Below are positions 51,801 to 59,685 of a stretch of DNA of 64,000 bases, piece after piece; position 1 is the stretch's first letter; each line of letters begins with the position of its first letter. Both the position numbers and the translations under genes were made by a program. The notes below the pieces were generated by a model that was not told the DNA's origin, ran no database searches, and was given only the letters and a program-made list of their open reading frames with translations. Origin of the DNA: Pseudoclavibacter helvolus (GTDB lineage Bacteria; Actinomycetota; Actinomycetes; Actinomycetales; Microbacteriaceae); assembly GCF_014191305.1 (NCBI RefSeq), contig NZ_JACHWJ010000005.1, positions 62,001 to 126,000 on the forward strand. The letters are read 5' to 3'.

Positions 51801-52573
51801 GCACCGCATCCAGAAACTCACCTGAAACCGTGGCCGCCCCGGCAGCCATCGAGGTCTCGTCACTCACCGTCCACTACGGGGAGGTGCTTGCCCTCGACGG
51901 CGCGAGCCTCGCCATCTCGCCTGGCCGCGTGTGCGGCCTCATTGGCGTGAACGGCTCAGGCAAGTCGACGCTCTTCAAGTCAATCATGGGCGTCGTGCGA
52001 CCCGACGCTGGCACCGTTCGCATCCTCGGCGGCTCCTCGGCGGATGCACGCAAGCGGGGCAGCGTCAGCTATGTCCCGCAGAGCGAGCAAGTCGACTGGG
52101 ACTTCCCGCTCTCGGTGCGCGACGTCGTCATGACGGGCCGCTACGGGCACCTCGGCATCACGAGGAGGCCGAAGGCCCGCGACCACGCGGCCGTCGATGC
52201 CGCGCTGGAGCGCGTCGAGCTCACCGACCTCGCGAGCCGCCAGATCGGGCAGCTCTCCGGCGGGCAGCGCAAGCGAGCCTTCGTGGCCCGCGGCATCGCC
52301 CAGGAAGCGCAGGTGCTCCTCCTCGACGAGCCGTTCGCCGGCGTCGACACCCGTTCCCAAGCCACCATGACGAGGCTCCTCCACGAACTCGCGGCGCAGG
52401 GCGTGTGCATCCTCATCGCGACCCACGACCTCGGCTCGCTGCCGGAACTCGCCGACGAGGCCGTCCTCTTCAACAGGCGCGTACTGCTGCACTCGAGCCC
52501 CGAGGAGATCATCCGGCCAGAGAACCTCGCCCTGGCTTTCGGCATCGAACCGGGCAAGGGTGCGGCCGCATGA
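51797..52573 (+). CDS. mntB: Metal ABC transporter ATP-binding protein
   Basis: A 258-residue importer ATPase. It shows Walker A GVNGSGKST, the manganese-type segment YVPQSEQVDWDFPLSVRDVV, signature LSGGQRKRAFVARGIAQEA, Walker B VLLLDEPFAGVD and H-loop ATHD. Between the binding-protein and permease genes. Its stop is followed by a palindromic 130-bp spacer that can also be read as a small coupled frame. Confidence 0.93.
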   Translation: MSTASRNSPETVAAPAAIEVSSLTVHYGEVLALDGASLAISPGRVCGLIGVNGSGKSTLFKSIMGVVRPDAGTVRILGGSSADARKRGSVSYVPQSEQVDWDFPLSVRDVVMTGRYGHLGITRRPKARDHAAVDAALERVELTDLASRQIGQLSGGQRKRAFVARGIAQEAQVLLLDEPFAGVDTRSQATMTRLLHELAAQGVCILIATHDLGSLPELADEAVLFNRRVLLHSSPEEIIRPENLALAFGIEPGKGAAA

Positions 52574-52707
52574 GCCCCGCATCCGCCGCCAGAGTTGTGG
52601 CAACTTGCAGCTCCCCGCCACCGCAACAGCAAGCATCCACAACTCTGCGCCGCGAGCGCTGCGAGCGCGACGCGCACCGCGAGACCCGAACTGGAGACCG
52701 CGCATGA
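52570..52707 (+). other. 45-codon frame coupled on both sides inside the metal operon, containing a palindrome
   Basis: An ATG overlaps the ATPase TGA (ATGA), and the frame's own TGA overlaps the permease ATG (ATGA). The predicted product (MSPASAARVVATCSSPPPQQ, then charged residues) looks unlike a real protein. The frame contains CAGAGTTGTGG (52590-52600) and its perfect complement CCACAACTCTG (52637-52647), with nested CTTGC/GCAAG. It may be an inserted palindrome that keeps translational coupling. Confidence 0.4.
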
Positions 52708-53582
52708 ACCTCGTCGACCTCCTGCTCGAGCCGCTCGGCTACGAATTCATGGTGCGGGCCCTCATTACGACCGTCATCACGGCCATCGTCTGCGCGCTGC
52801 TCAGCTGCTGGCTCGTGCTCATCGGTTGGTCCCTCATGGGCGACGCCGTCTCGCACGCCGTGCTCCCCGGTGTCGTGCTCGCCTACATCTTGGGGGCGCC
52901 ATTCGCGCTTGGCGCCCTCGTGTTCGGCCTCCTCGCGGTTGGCCTCATCGGCGTCATCCGCGACACCAGCCGCGTGAAGGAGGACGCCGCGATCGGCATC
53001 GTCTTCACAACGCTCTTCGCCTTCGGGCTCGTGCTCATCTCGGTCACGCCGAGCCAGACCGACCTCAGCCACATCCTCTTCGGCAACCTCCTCGGCGTGA
53101 GCAACGCCGACCTCGTGCAGATCGGGATCCTCGCGGCGATCGTCGCGGTTGTCCTCCTCGTCAAGCGGCGAGACTTCACGCTGGTCGCGTTCGACGCCAC
53201 CCACGCCCACGCGATCGGTCTCAACCCGCGCCTCCTGCGTGGCGCGCTCCTCGGGCTGCTCGCCCTGACCGCCGTCGTGGCCCTGCAGACCGTCGGCGTC
53301 ATCCTCGTCGTCGCGATGCTCATCATCCCGGGCGCCACCGCGACGATGCTTACGCGCAGCTTCGCGCGCATGCTTGTCATCGCCCCCATCGTGTCCGTTG
53401 TCTGCTCGGCCATCGGCCTGTACGCGAGCTACTACCTCGACGCCGCATCCGGCGGCATGATCGTGCTCGCCCAGGGCGTCGCGTTCCTGCTCGCCTACCT
53501 GCTCTCGCCCACGCAGGGGCTCGTCACGTCGCGCATCCTGGTGCGGCGCCGCGCCAGGGCGGCGGCACGCGAGTCCGCCTAG
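52704..53582 (+). CDS. mntC: Metal ABC transporter permease (ABC-3 family)
   Basis: A 292-residue permease of the ZnuB/MntC family with about eight helices. It has GDAVSHAVLPGVVLAYILG, the cytoplasmic coupling region LLGVSNADLVQIG, AFDATHAHAIGLNP and the C-terminal LIIPGATATMLTRSFARML. Membrane partner of the two preceding genes. The ATG is preceded by GGAG. Unlike the preceding junction, it is separated from mntB by the palindromic spacer. Confidence 0.92.
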   Translation: MNLVDLLLEPLGYEFMVRALITTVITAIVCALLSCWLVLIGWSLMGDAVSHAVLPGVVLAYILGAPFALGALVFGLLAVGLIGVIRDTSRVKEDAAIGIVFTTLFAFGLVLISVTPSQTDLSHILFGNLLGVSNADLVQIGILAAIVAVVLLVKRRDFTLVAFDATHAHAIGLNPRLLRGALLGLLALTAVVALQTVGVILVVAMLIIPGATATMLTRSFARMLVIAPIVSVVCSAIGLYASYYLDAASGGMIVLAQGVAFLLAYLLSPTQGLVTSRILVRRRARAAARESA

Positions 53583-53735
53583 CGGCGGGGCGCGCAGCCC
53601 GAGTCCGCGTAGCGACGGGGCGTAGCGGCTGGTCGCGCAGCCCGAGTCGCGTAGCGGCGGGTCGCAGCGGCTAGTCGCGCAGCCCGTGTCGCGCAGCGGC
53701 GGGTCGCGCAGCGGCGGGTCGCGCCACCGGAAAAC
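53583..53735. repeat. GC-rich imperfect tandem repeats downstream of the permease gene
   Basis: Repeated words such as GTCGCGCAGCCCGAGTC, GCGTAGCGGCGGGTC and CGCAGCGGCGGGTC fill about 150 bp after the stop. There is no frame of its own with a start and ribosome site. It lies between convergent genes and may include transcription-stop structures. Confidence 0.7.
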
Positions 53736-53778
53736 AGGGCGGCCGGAAAACAGGAATGCCCGAGGGCACGCTCCTGAC

Positions 53779-54495
53779 CTAGCGCTTCGTGACCCAGACG
53801 GCGCGGGCGGCGACGGGGCCGAGCGCAAACGGAGCGGAAACGGGCGACGGGAGCGCGGCATCCGCTGCCCCCACGGCAACCGCATCCGCGACGCTCAGCA
53901 GCATCGACTCCGAGTACGGGTCACTCTCGCCGATCTCGAGGCGCGCCCCGACCGTGACGCCCTTCGCGGCGAAGTACTTGAGCAGCTCCGGGTCGGAATC
54001 CGAGATGCGCTCCACGACGACCCGCGTGCCCGCCCCGAGGCTACTGAGCAGCACAGCCTGAGGGATGCGCACCTCACCGGCGGCCGACGGAATCGGGTCG
54101 CCGTGCGGGTCGCGTTCCGGATGCCCGAGCATCGCGTCGATGCGCTCGACCATGAGGTCGGAGACGGAGTGCTCGAGGTTCTCCGCTTCGTCGTGCACCT
54201 CGTCCCAGCCGTATTGGAGCACTTCCACGAGGAAGGTCTCGAGCAGCCGGTGGCGGCGAATCATGGTGAGCGCATGTGCGCGACCCTCGGCCGTGAGCGA
54301 GATGCTGCCGTAGCGCGCGTGCTCGAGGAGGCCCTGGTCTGCGAGCTTGCGGATGCCCTCCGACACGGTCGAGAGCCGGAGCTGCAGCCGCTCGGCGACG
54401 ATCGTGGCCGTCACCGGCGCATCCGACCACTCCTGCAGGCTCCAGACCACCTTGAGGTAGTTCTGCGCGCTCACCGAGAGTTCTGACACCGACAT
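53779..54495 (-). CDS. mntR: DtxR/MntR-family metal-dependent regulator
   Basis: A 238-residue regulator with the N-terminal helix-turn-helix (LSVSAQNYLKVVWSLQEWSD, LQLRLSTVSEGIRKLADQG). The metal-binding and dimer domain follows (RRHRLLETFLVEVLQYGWDE, then EVHDEAENLEHSVSD with metal-ligand candidates His and Glu). A C-terminal SH3/FeoA-like domain completes it. It is likely the manganese-responsive repressor of the adjoining ABC transporter. Starts MSVSELSVSAQ; a longer open frame upstream lacks conservation. It is convergent with the mnt operon. Confidence 0.93.
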   Translation of the reverse strand: MSVSELSVSAQNYLKVVWSLQEWSDAPVTATIVAERLQLRLSTVSEGIRKLADQGLLEHARYGSISLTAEGRAHALTMIRRHRLLETFLVEVLQYGWDEVHDEAENLEHSVSDLMVERIDAMLGHPERDPHGDPIPSAAGEVRIPQAVLLSSLGAGTRVVVERISDSDPELLKYFAAKGVTVGARLEIGESDPYSESMLLSVADAVAVGAADAALPSPVSAPFALGPVAARAVWVTKR

Positions 54496-54564
54496 GTCGA
54501 CAAGCCTACGGGCACGGTGCACGCCGCCGGGCTGCGAGACCGCGGCCCGGAATGTGGCAGCGGG

Positions 54565-54897
54565 TCAGGCGCTCCAGCGGTCGCCGAAGCGGCTCTCGCC
54601 CGCCAGCATCGTCCACACCGTTGGGCTCAGCGGCGGGTACTCCGTCGCGATGCGGCGCATGAGCTGCGCGTCGTGCGTGCCGCTCTCCGGCGCCTCGTCG
54701 CCGCCCCGCTCCAACGCCTCGGCGCGCATGAGCAGCACAACAAGCTCGTCGACGCTCGGCAGCTCCTGCATGAAGCGCCACGGATCCTCGCCTCGGCGTG
54801 CCCGGCCGTAGATCATGGTCTCGCGCTCGTCCTGCGCTTCGGCGCGCAGGACCTCGAGGCTGGCTCGCCTGGTCAGTTCGTAGCGCTCGGTTTCCAC
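54565..54897 (-). CDS. Hypothetical protein
   Basis: A 110-residue cytoplasmic, mostly helical protein (METERYELTRRASLEVLRAE, then ERETMIYGRARRGEDPWRFM). No cysteine and no membrane segment. Not recognised. Same strand as the metal regulator, 70 bp upstream of it, and divergent from the histidine kinase at 55040. Codon use matches the neighbours. Confidence 0.7.
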   Translation of the reverse strand: METERYELTRRASLEVLRAEAQDERETMIYGRARRGEDPWRFMQELPSVDELVVLLMRAEALERGGDEAPESGTHDAQLMRRIATEYPPLSPTVWTMLAGESRFGDRWSA

Positions 54898-54983
54898 TCG
54901 ACGAGCCTACGCGCCACCTCGCCATCCCGCTTGGTCCTGTGGAATCCGACCGCGCTGCCTTCTCGCGAGGACAACGCCTCTGC

Positions 54984-54999
54984 GTGAGAGTCTTCTCAC
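54984..54999. promoter_or_regulatory. Inverted repeat upstream of the histidine kinase gene
   Basis: GTGAGA-GTCT-TCTCAC, about 40 bp before the kinase ATG, with GATAAT (55028-55033) nearer the start. It could be an operator for the response regulator of the same operon or part of a terminator. Confidence 0.35.
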
Positions 55000-55039
55000 C
55001 TGCCAGGATCCGGACTCCTGGGCCCCAGATAATCAGTGG

Positions 55040-56647
55040 ATGCGGGTGACCACGGCACACAAGGGGCGGCAGGAGCTGCGGCCGCGTGTATCCGTGCGCG
55101 TCCGCATCCTCGCGTCGATCCTGCTCGTCACGCTGCTCGGCATGGTGGCGGCCGGCGCCACGAGCTACGTCGCCGCCCGCGAGCGCGTGCTCAGCGGGGT
55201 TGACGAGCGCCTCATCACCGTGGCCGAGAGCGTGCGCGGGCTCGTAGGCGGGCAGGAGCTCACCGTGCCCACGTCGCCGGGTCCGGCCGAGACTGCGGAC
55301 CCTGCGGACCCAGCGGCCCCGACCGCCTCGGCCAGCCCGACGGTTCCCTCCCCCGATGCCACGCGAACCTTCGCGAGCAGCACCGCGGCGCTCGAGCTTG
55401 TCATGCAGCGCCTCGTCCCGGAACGCAACGAGGGAGCCATCGGTCTCATCGACGGGGTCCCCACGTTCATCCCGTCGACGGCGACACCGTTCTCCATCGC
55501 CGAGCTGCCCGGCCTCGTCGAGCGGGCCGTCGCTGAGACGGCCGACGGTTCCGTGCGCATGGGCACGTTCGTGGATGCCACGCACGCGCTGCGCTACGTT
55601 GCCGTTCCCTTCACGGTGGGCGACGGCGCGAGCACCGCCCTGTACCTCGCCGCCTACGACCTGCGAGCCGAACTCGCGGACACCAACAGCACTTTCCAGA
55701 CCTACTCGCTGGTCGCCGTCGCGGCGCTCATCGTCGTCGGGCTTGTCGGCTGGTTCGTCGCCGGTCGCCTCCTCAGGCCGCTGCGCGAGCTGCGGGAGAC
55801 CGCGGCGTCGATCACTGGCAGCAACCGCTCGGCGCGCATCCCCGTTGTCGGCCACGACGACGTCTCGGCCCTCACTGCCACGATCAACGGGATGCTCGAC
55901 CGCCTCGATGACTCCCTCACTTCCCAGCGGCAACTGCTCGACGACGTGCGTCACGAGCTGAAGACCCCGATCACGATCGTGCGGGGGCACTTCGAGATCC
56001 TTGACCCGAACGACCCCGCCGAGACACGCGAGGCTGTGGCCCTCGCCCTCGACGAGCTGGACCGCATGAGCGAGCTCATCGATGACATCGAGGCGCTTGC
56101 CGTCAGCGAGCAGCAGGGCCTCCTGAGCATCGCTCCGTGCGACGTGCTCGAGCTGACCGAGCAGGTGCACGCCAAGGCGAGCGCCCTCTCCGGCCACAAC
56201 TGGGTGCTCGAGCAGGTTGCACCTGTTGTTGCCGACGTCGACGCGCGCCGCATCACGCAGGCGTGGCTGCAGCTCGCGGACAACGCCGCCAAGTACTCTC
56301 CCGCCGGCTCCACCGTTGGCATCGGCAGCCTCGTGGATGCGCGCGGCGAGCTACGCCTGTGGGTGCGCGACGAGGGCGTCGGCATCCCCACTTCGGCGCA
56401 GGAGCGCATCTTCGACCGCTTCGGGCGAGCCGAGACCGGCCGCAGCCAGACCGGGTCCGGCCTCGGGCTGTCGATCGTGCAGTCCATCGCGCGCGGCCAC
56501 GGCGGCCGCGTCGAGCTCACGAGCCAACCCGGCGTCGGGTCAACGTTCACGATCGTGCTCCCCAGCCTTGGCGAGGACAGCGACCCGGGAATCGGCGACC
56601 CCCGCGTCGACCCGAGCTACGAACCCCAGCGAGAGGACATCGCATGA
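55040..56647 (+). CDS. Sensor histidine kinase, OmpR-linked (HisKA)
   Basis: A 535-residue kinase. The first helix (ILASILLVTLLGMVAAGATS) is near residue 28. A large extracytoplasmic region of about 160 residues with a Thr/Ser/Ala/Pro-rich linker follows, then a second helix (LVAVAALIVVGLVGWFVAG) and HAMP. The HisKA box is LLDDVRHELKTPITIVRGH (phospho-accepting His), and the HATPase has NAAKYSP, DEGVGIP and GSGLGLSIV. The ATG is preceded by GATAAT, so it may be leaderless. Overlaps the regulator gene by ATGA. It faces a group of genes for secreted proteins that may be its targets. Confidence 0.93.
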   Translation: MRVTTAHKGRQELRPRVSVRVRILASILLVTLLGMVAAGATSYVAARERVLSGVDERLITVAESVRGLVGGQELTVPTSPGPAETADPADPAAPTASASPTVPSPDATRTFASSTAALELVMQRLVPERNEGAIGLIDGVPTFIPSTATPFSIAELPGLVERAVAETADGSVRMGTFVDATHALRYVAVPFTVGDGASTALYLAAYDLRAELADTNSTFQTYSLVAVAALIVVGLVGWFVAGRLLRPLRELRETAASITGSNRSARIPVVGHDDVSALTATINGMLDRLDDSLTSQRQLLDDVRHELKTPITIVRGHFEILDPNDPAETREAVALALDELDRMSELIDDIEALAVSEQQGLLSIAPCDVLELTEQVHAKASALSGHNWVLEQVAPVVADVDARRITQAWLQLADNAAKYSPAGSTVGIGSLVDARGELRLWVRDEGVGIPTSAQERIFDRFGRAETGRSQTGSGLGLSIVQSIARGHGGRVELTSQPGVGSTFTIVLPSLGEDSDPGIGDPRVDPSYEPQREDIA

Positions 56648-57300
56648 GCAGCATCCTGGTTGTCGAGGACGAGGCCCGAATCGCCTCGTTTGTCGAGAAG
56701 GGCCTGAAGTCGGCCGGGTACGCCGTGACCGTCGCGGCCAACGGCTCCGACGGCTTCGAGCTCGCCCGCGGCAGCGACTTCGACCTCGTGCTCCTCGACG
56801 TCGGACTCCCCGGCATGGACGGCTTCGAAGTCCTCGACCGGCTGCGCGCCGAGGGGCACACCGTCCCCGTCATCATGCTCACGGCCCGCACCTCCGTCGA
56901 GGCGACCGTGCGCGGCCTCGACGGTGGCGCGAACGACTACCTCGCGAAGCCGTTCAAGTTCGACGAACTGCTCGCGCGCATCCGCCTTCGGCTGCGGGAT
57001 GCGGGGCAGGCGGCGACCACCGAGCTCGTCCACGACGACCTGCTGCTCGACCTCCGAACGCGGCGCGTGCGCGTCAACGGCGCAGACGTCGACCTCTCGG
57101 CGCGCGAATTCGGGCTCGCCGAGCAGTTCTTCGCCAACCCCGGGCAGGTGCTCAGCCGTGAGCAGCTACTGAGCCGCGTGTGGGGCTTCGACTTCGACCC
57201 GGGCTCAAACGTCGTCGACGTGTACGTGCGGTACCTGCGCGGCAAGCTCGGCGCTGACCGCATCGAAACCGTGCGAGGCATGGGCTACCGCCTGCGCTGA
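56644..57300 (+). CDS. Response regulator, OmpR/PhoB family
   Basis: A 218-residue regulator. Receiver: ILVVEDEARIASFVEKG, Asp in LVLLDVGLPGMDGFEV, Lys in NDYLAKPFKFDEL. The C-terminal winged helix is typical (LSAREFGLAEQFFANPGQVL, VDVYVRYLRGKLG, VRGMGYRLR). Overlaps the kinase gene at ATGA. Its stop is 15 bases before the convergent end of the poly-Asp protein gene. Confidence 0.95.
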   Translation: MSSILVVEDEARIASFVEKGLKSAGYAVTVAANGSDGFELARGSDFDLVLLDVGLPGMDGFEVLDRLRAEGHTVPVIMLTARTSVEATVRGLDGGANDYLAKPFKFDELLARIRLRLRDAGQAATTELVHDDLLLDLRTRRVRVNGADVDLSAREFGLAEQFFANPGQVLSREQLLSRVWGFDFDPGSNVVDVYVRYLRGKLGADRIETVRGMGYRLR

Positions 57301-57315
57301 GACGAGCGCGGGCGT

Positions 57316-57696
57316 TCAGTCCCCGTCGTCGTCCCCGTCGTCGTCCCCATCATCATCATCATCATCGTCGTCGTCGTCGATCTGGGCCGGACCGACCGGG
57401 TCGACGGGCACCGGCGCCTGGATGCCCCCGGTCGGGAGCACGGGCTGCGCTTGGTCCGGCACGGCACTCGGCGAGGGTGACGCGGTGGAGACGGGGCCGG
57501 TCGGGGCCGGCGTCACGCTGACCGTCGTCACCGGCGACTGGGCGCCGACGATGGGCCCAAGGTCGACGGCCTCGCCCGGCGAAGAGCGCAGGGACGTGGC
57601 CTGCGCGAACGTGACTCCGGCGAGCACCACGGCAATCGCTCCAGCCCCCGCGAGGGCCAGCACAAGCCAGCGTGGGCGGGGTTTCTCGAGGGTCAT
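57316..57696 (-). CDS. Membrane-anchored protein with Asp-rich C-terminal tail
   Basis: A 126-residue protein with one N-terminal helix (WLVLALAGAGAIAVVLAGV). The extracytoplasmic part is low-complexity and Pro/Val/Thr/Ser-rich; the last 18 residues read IDDDDDDDDDD then GDDDGDDDGD. The motif LRSSPGEAVDLG resembles LEVRDVPGEQLNLS in the protein at 59105, so the two look like paralogues. The Asp tail could bind calcium. Its start overlaps the phosphotransferase stop (ATGA). Confidence 0.8.
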   Translation of the reverse strand: MTLEKPRPRWLVLALAGAGAIAVVLAGVTFAQATSLRSSPGEAVDLGPIVGAQSPVTTVSVTPAPTGPVSTASPSPSAVPDQAQPVLPTGGIQAPVPVDPVGPAQIDDDDDDDDDDGDDDGDDDGD

Positions 57697-58967
57697 CGTC
57701 TCGGCTCCTTCGAGAGTGCGACGGCGAAGTCGAGGATGCGGTCGGGCAGCGCGTCGAGCCCCACACCGCCACGGACCGCCGCGCCGAAGGCGTGCGAGAG
57801 GAGGTGGGTCAGGGCGACGGCGTTCGCGCGGACGCTCAGGTCGGGGTCGTCAGTGACCCTTCCCCCGTCGCCGGGCTGATTCCAGGTGTGCGCGAACTCG
57901 CCCCAGGCGAGCCGCACGAGCTCGGCGAGCTCAAAGGTGGCGGTGCGGACCTCGGCCCGACCGCCCAGGTCGTGGGTGAGGGCCGTCACGATGGCGTGCG
58001 CGTAGAGACCGCCGAGGTCATCGGCGAGGTCACCAACGCCGGCCGTGTCGATGTCGACGACCCCGGTGATCACGCCGCCCCCGGCATGGGCGTTCGGCTC
58101 GACAAAGATCTGCCCGAGGTGCAGATCACCGTGGACGGTCCTGGCCGGTCCCGGCCTGGCCGTGGCGAGCGCCTCGCGGATGTGCGCGGCCACCGCGTCG
58201 ATGTCGCCACCGCGGCTCGGCAGAAGGTCGTGCAGGCGGAGCAGGTACCAGTCGAGTCCCGCCGTCAGGCTCGCCCTGGCCCCTCGGGAGACACGGGCTG
58301 CGCCGATGGACGCAACAAGCGACTGCAGCTCGCGCAGGAACGCGAGCCGCGCATCCGGGGTACGGGGCACGTGGGAGTCGGCGGGCAGACCGGGCATGCG
58401 CTCGAGGGCGACAAGACCCGCATCACTCCAGCCACGGCTGCGCGGCACCGCGACCCCGGCCCCGACAAGCTCTTCGTGGATGCGGTGCAGCGGCTCCGCG
58501 TGCCCGGGGCGGACGACCTTGAAGAACAGGGTTCCGTCCGGGCCAGCGAGACGGAGCACGGCGCGGCGTCCGGGCCGGTACGCGAGCATCTCGAGCTGCC
58601 CCTCACCGACGGCTCCGAAGCGGGCCGCGGTCTCACGCGCGGAGTCGGGGAACGCCGTCGCCGGGAGGGCGGGCAGCGCGGGGTCGTGCGGGTAGCGCCA
58701 CACGCGCACCTGCTCGTGAGTCGCCGGGTTCTGCACGGTGGTCCACTGCTGGGACTCCCCCGCGACCGACGCCGCGGACGGGTTCGTCGCCGTGTCGATG
58801 AACAGGCGGATGCGCTCATCCGGCCCCTGCACGGACGCCAGCTCGACATCGTACCCGGCGAGCACGCCGTCGCCGCTCGGCTCAGCGCAGGCCAGGGTGA
58901 CCGAGGCAACCTCGCGACCGGTGCCCGCGGCGACGGCCTCGATCACCTGCCTGGCTGCTGCGAACAT
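57693..58967 (-). CDS. Phosphotransferase, APH/kinase-like
   Basis: A 424-residue protein whose C-terminal half is an aminoglycoside-phosphotransferase-type kinase: catalytic loop TVHGDLHLGQIF and metal-binding GVVDIDTAG. The N-terminal part (about residues 1-180) is unusual and beta-rich, with repeated aromatic and acidic stretches (WTTVQNPATHEQVRVW). Substrate unknown. It is the middle gene of a short operon with the poly-Asp protein (overlap ATGA) downstream. The ATG is preceded by AGGAGG; the open frame upstream continues over the next gene and is shadow. Confidence 0.85.
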   Translation of the reverse strand: MFAAARQVIEAVAAGTGREVASVTLACAEPSGDGVLAGYDVELASVQGPDERIRLFIDTATNPSAASVAGESQQWTTVQNPATHEQVRVWRYPHDPALPALPATAFPDSARETAARFGAVGEGQLEMLAYRPGRRAVLRLAGPDGTLFFKVVRPGHAEPLHRIHEELVGAGVAVPRSRGWSDAGLVALERMPGLPADSHVPRTPDARLAFLRELQSLVASIGAARVSRGARASLTAGLDWYLLRLHDLLPSRGGDIDAVAAHIREALATARPGPARTVHGDLHLGQIFVEPNAHAGGGVITGVVDIDTAGVGDLADDLGGLYAHAIVTALTHDLGGRAEVRTATFELAELVRLAWGEFAHTWNQPGDGGRVTDDPDLSVRANAVALTHLLSHAFGAAVRGGVGLDALPDRILDFAVALSKEPRR

Positions 58968-59104
58968 GAGCTCCTCCTGCGGAGATAGACCGTCGTATCG
59001 TGCGCTGCTGGCCTGCGCAGCGTCGTCGTTGTGCGTGACCTCGAACCTACCGGGGCAGGTCGAGGCATCTCCGGGGAGCTTGCCAGGCTGTGGAGAACTG
59101 GCGC

Positions 59105-59527
59105 CTACGCGCTCGGCACCGACGGCGGCGTCTGAGCGCTGACGGGGCTCTGTGCGGACACCGGGCTCTGCGCCGACACGGGGCTCTGCGCCGACACGGG
59201 GCTCTGCGCCGACACCGGGCTCTGCGCCGACACCGGGCTCTGCGTCGTCGGGACGCTCTGCGGGGTCTGCGCGGAGACGGGGCTCGGCGAGCTGAAGACG
59301 GGCGTCGCGGTCGGCGACGCGTTGGCGCCGGTGCTCGGCGACGCAGAAGCTGACGGGCTCGCAGACGCTGCCGGGCTGCTCGTCGCCGACGGCGTCGACA
59401 GGTTCAGCTGCTCTCCGGGCACATCGCGCACCTCGAGGGCGTTGGCGACGCCGGCGCCTCCGACGGCGAGGATGCCGAGCCCGAGGGCACCTGCTGATCC
59501 GACGATGATCCAGCTGTTCTTCTTCAT
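59105..59527 (-). CDS. Secreted or anchored protein with SPVSAQ tandem repeats
   Basis: A 140-residue protein with a signal or anchor (MKKNSWIIVGSAGALGLGI). Ser/Pro/Ala-rich sequence follows, with six to seven hexapeptide repeats of the SPVSAQ type near the end. The DNA repeat is 18 bp (GGGCTCTGCGCCGACAC on the plus strand) and nearly exact. Copy number is likely to vary. It shares the LxxxPGExxxL element with the poly-Asp protein. Possibly a cell-wall or surface component; function unknown. Confidence 0.8.
   Translation of the reverse strand: MKKNSWIIVGSAGALGLGILAVGGAGVANALEVRDVPGEQLNLSTPSATSSPAASASPSASASPSTGANASPTATPVFSSPSPVSAQTPQSVPTTQSPVSAQSPVSAQSPVSAQSPVSAQSPVSAQSPVSAQTPPSVPSA
59138..59243. 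repeat. 18-bp tandem repeat inside the SPVSAQ protein gene
   Basis: Six to seven near-identical 18-bp units encode SPVSAQ. Because the unit is 18 bp, slippage would change length but keep the frame. Confidence 0.85.
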
Positions 59528-59685
59528 GGCAGTTGCCTCCTGTTGGCTGCCGAGTCGCGAGTTCGTCTCGGTAGCCCCAAGCTTCGTGAGCGTTCATGAG
59601 ACGCACAGTGCTCCGAAGATGAGAGCGGCCTCATGTTCCGCGACCAGCCCTCAGCTGAACCCGCCTCTCAACTGAGGCCCGGCCC

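Noticed and set aside
53583-53735. Tandem repeats as a CRISPR-like array
   Set aside because: Units are short, imperfect and contiguous, with no regular spacers and no cas genes nearby.
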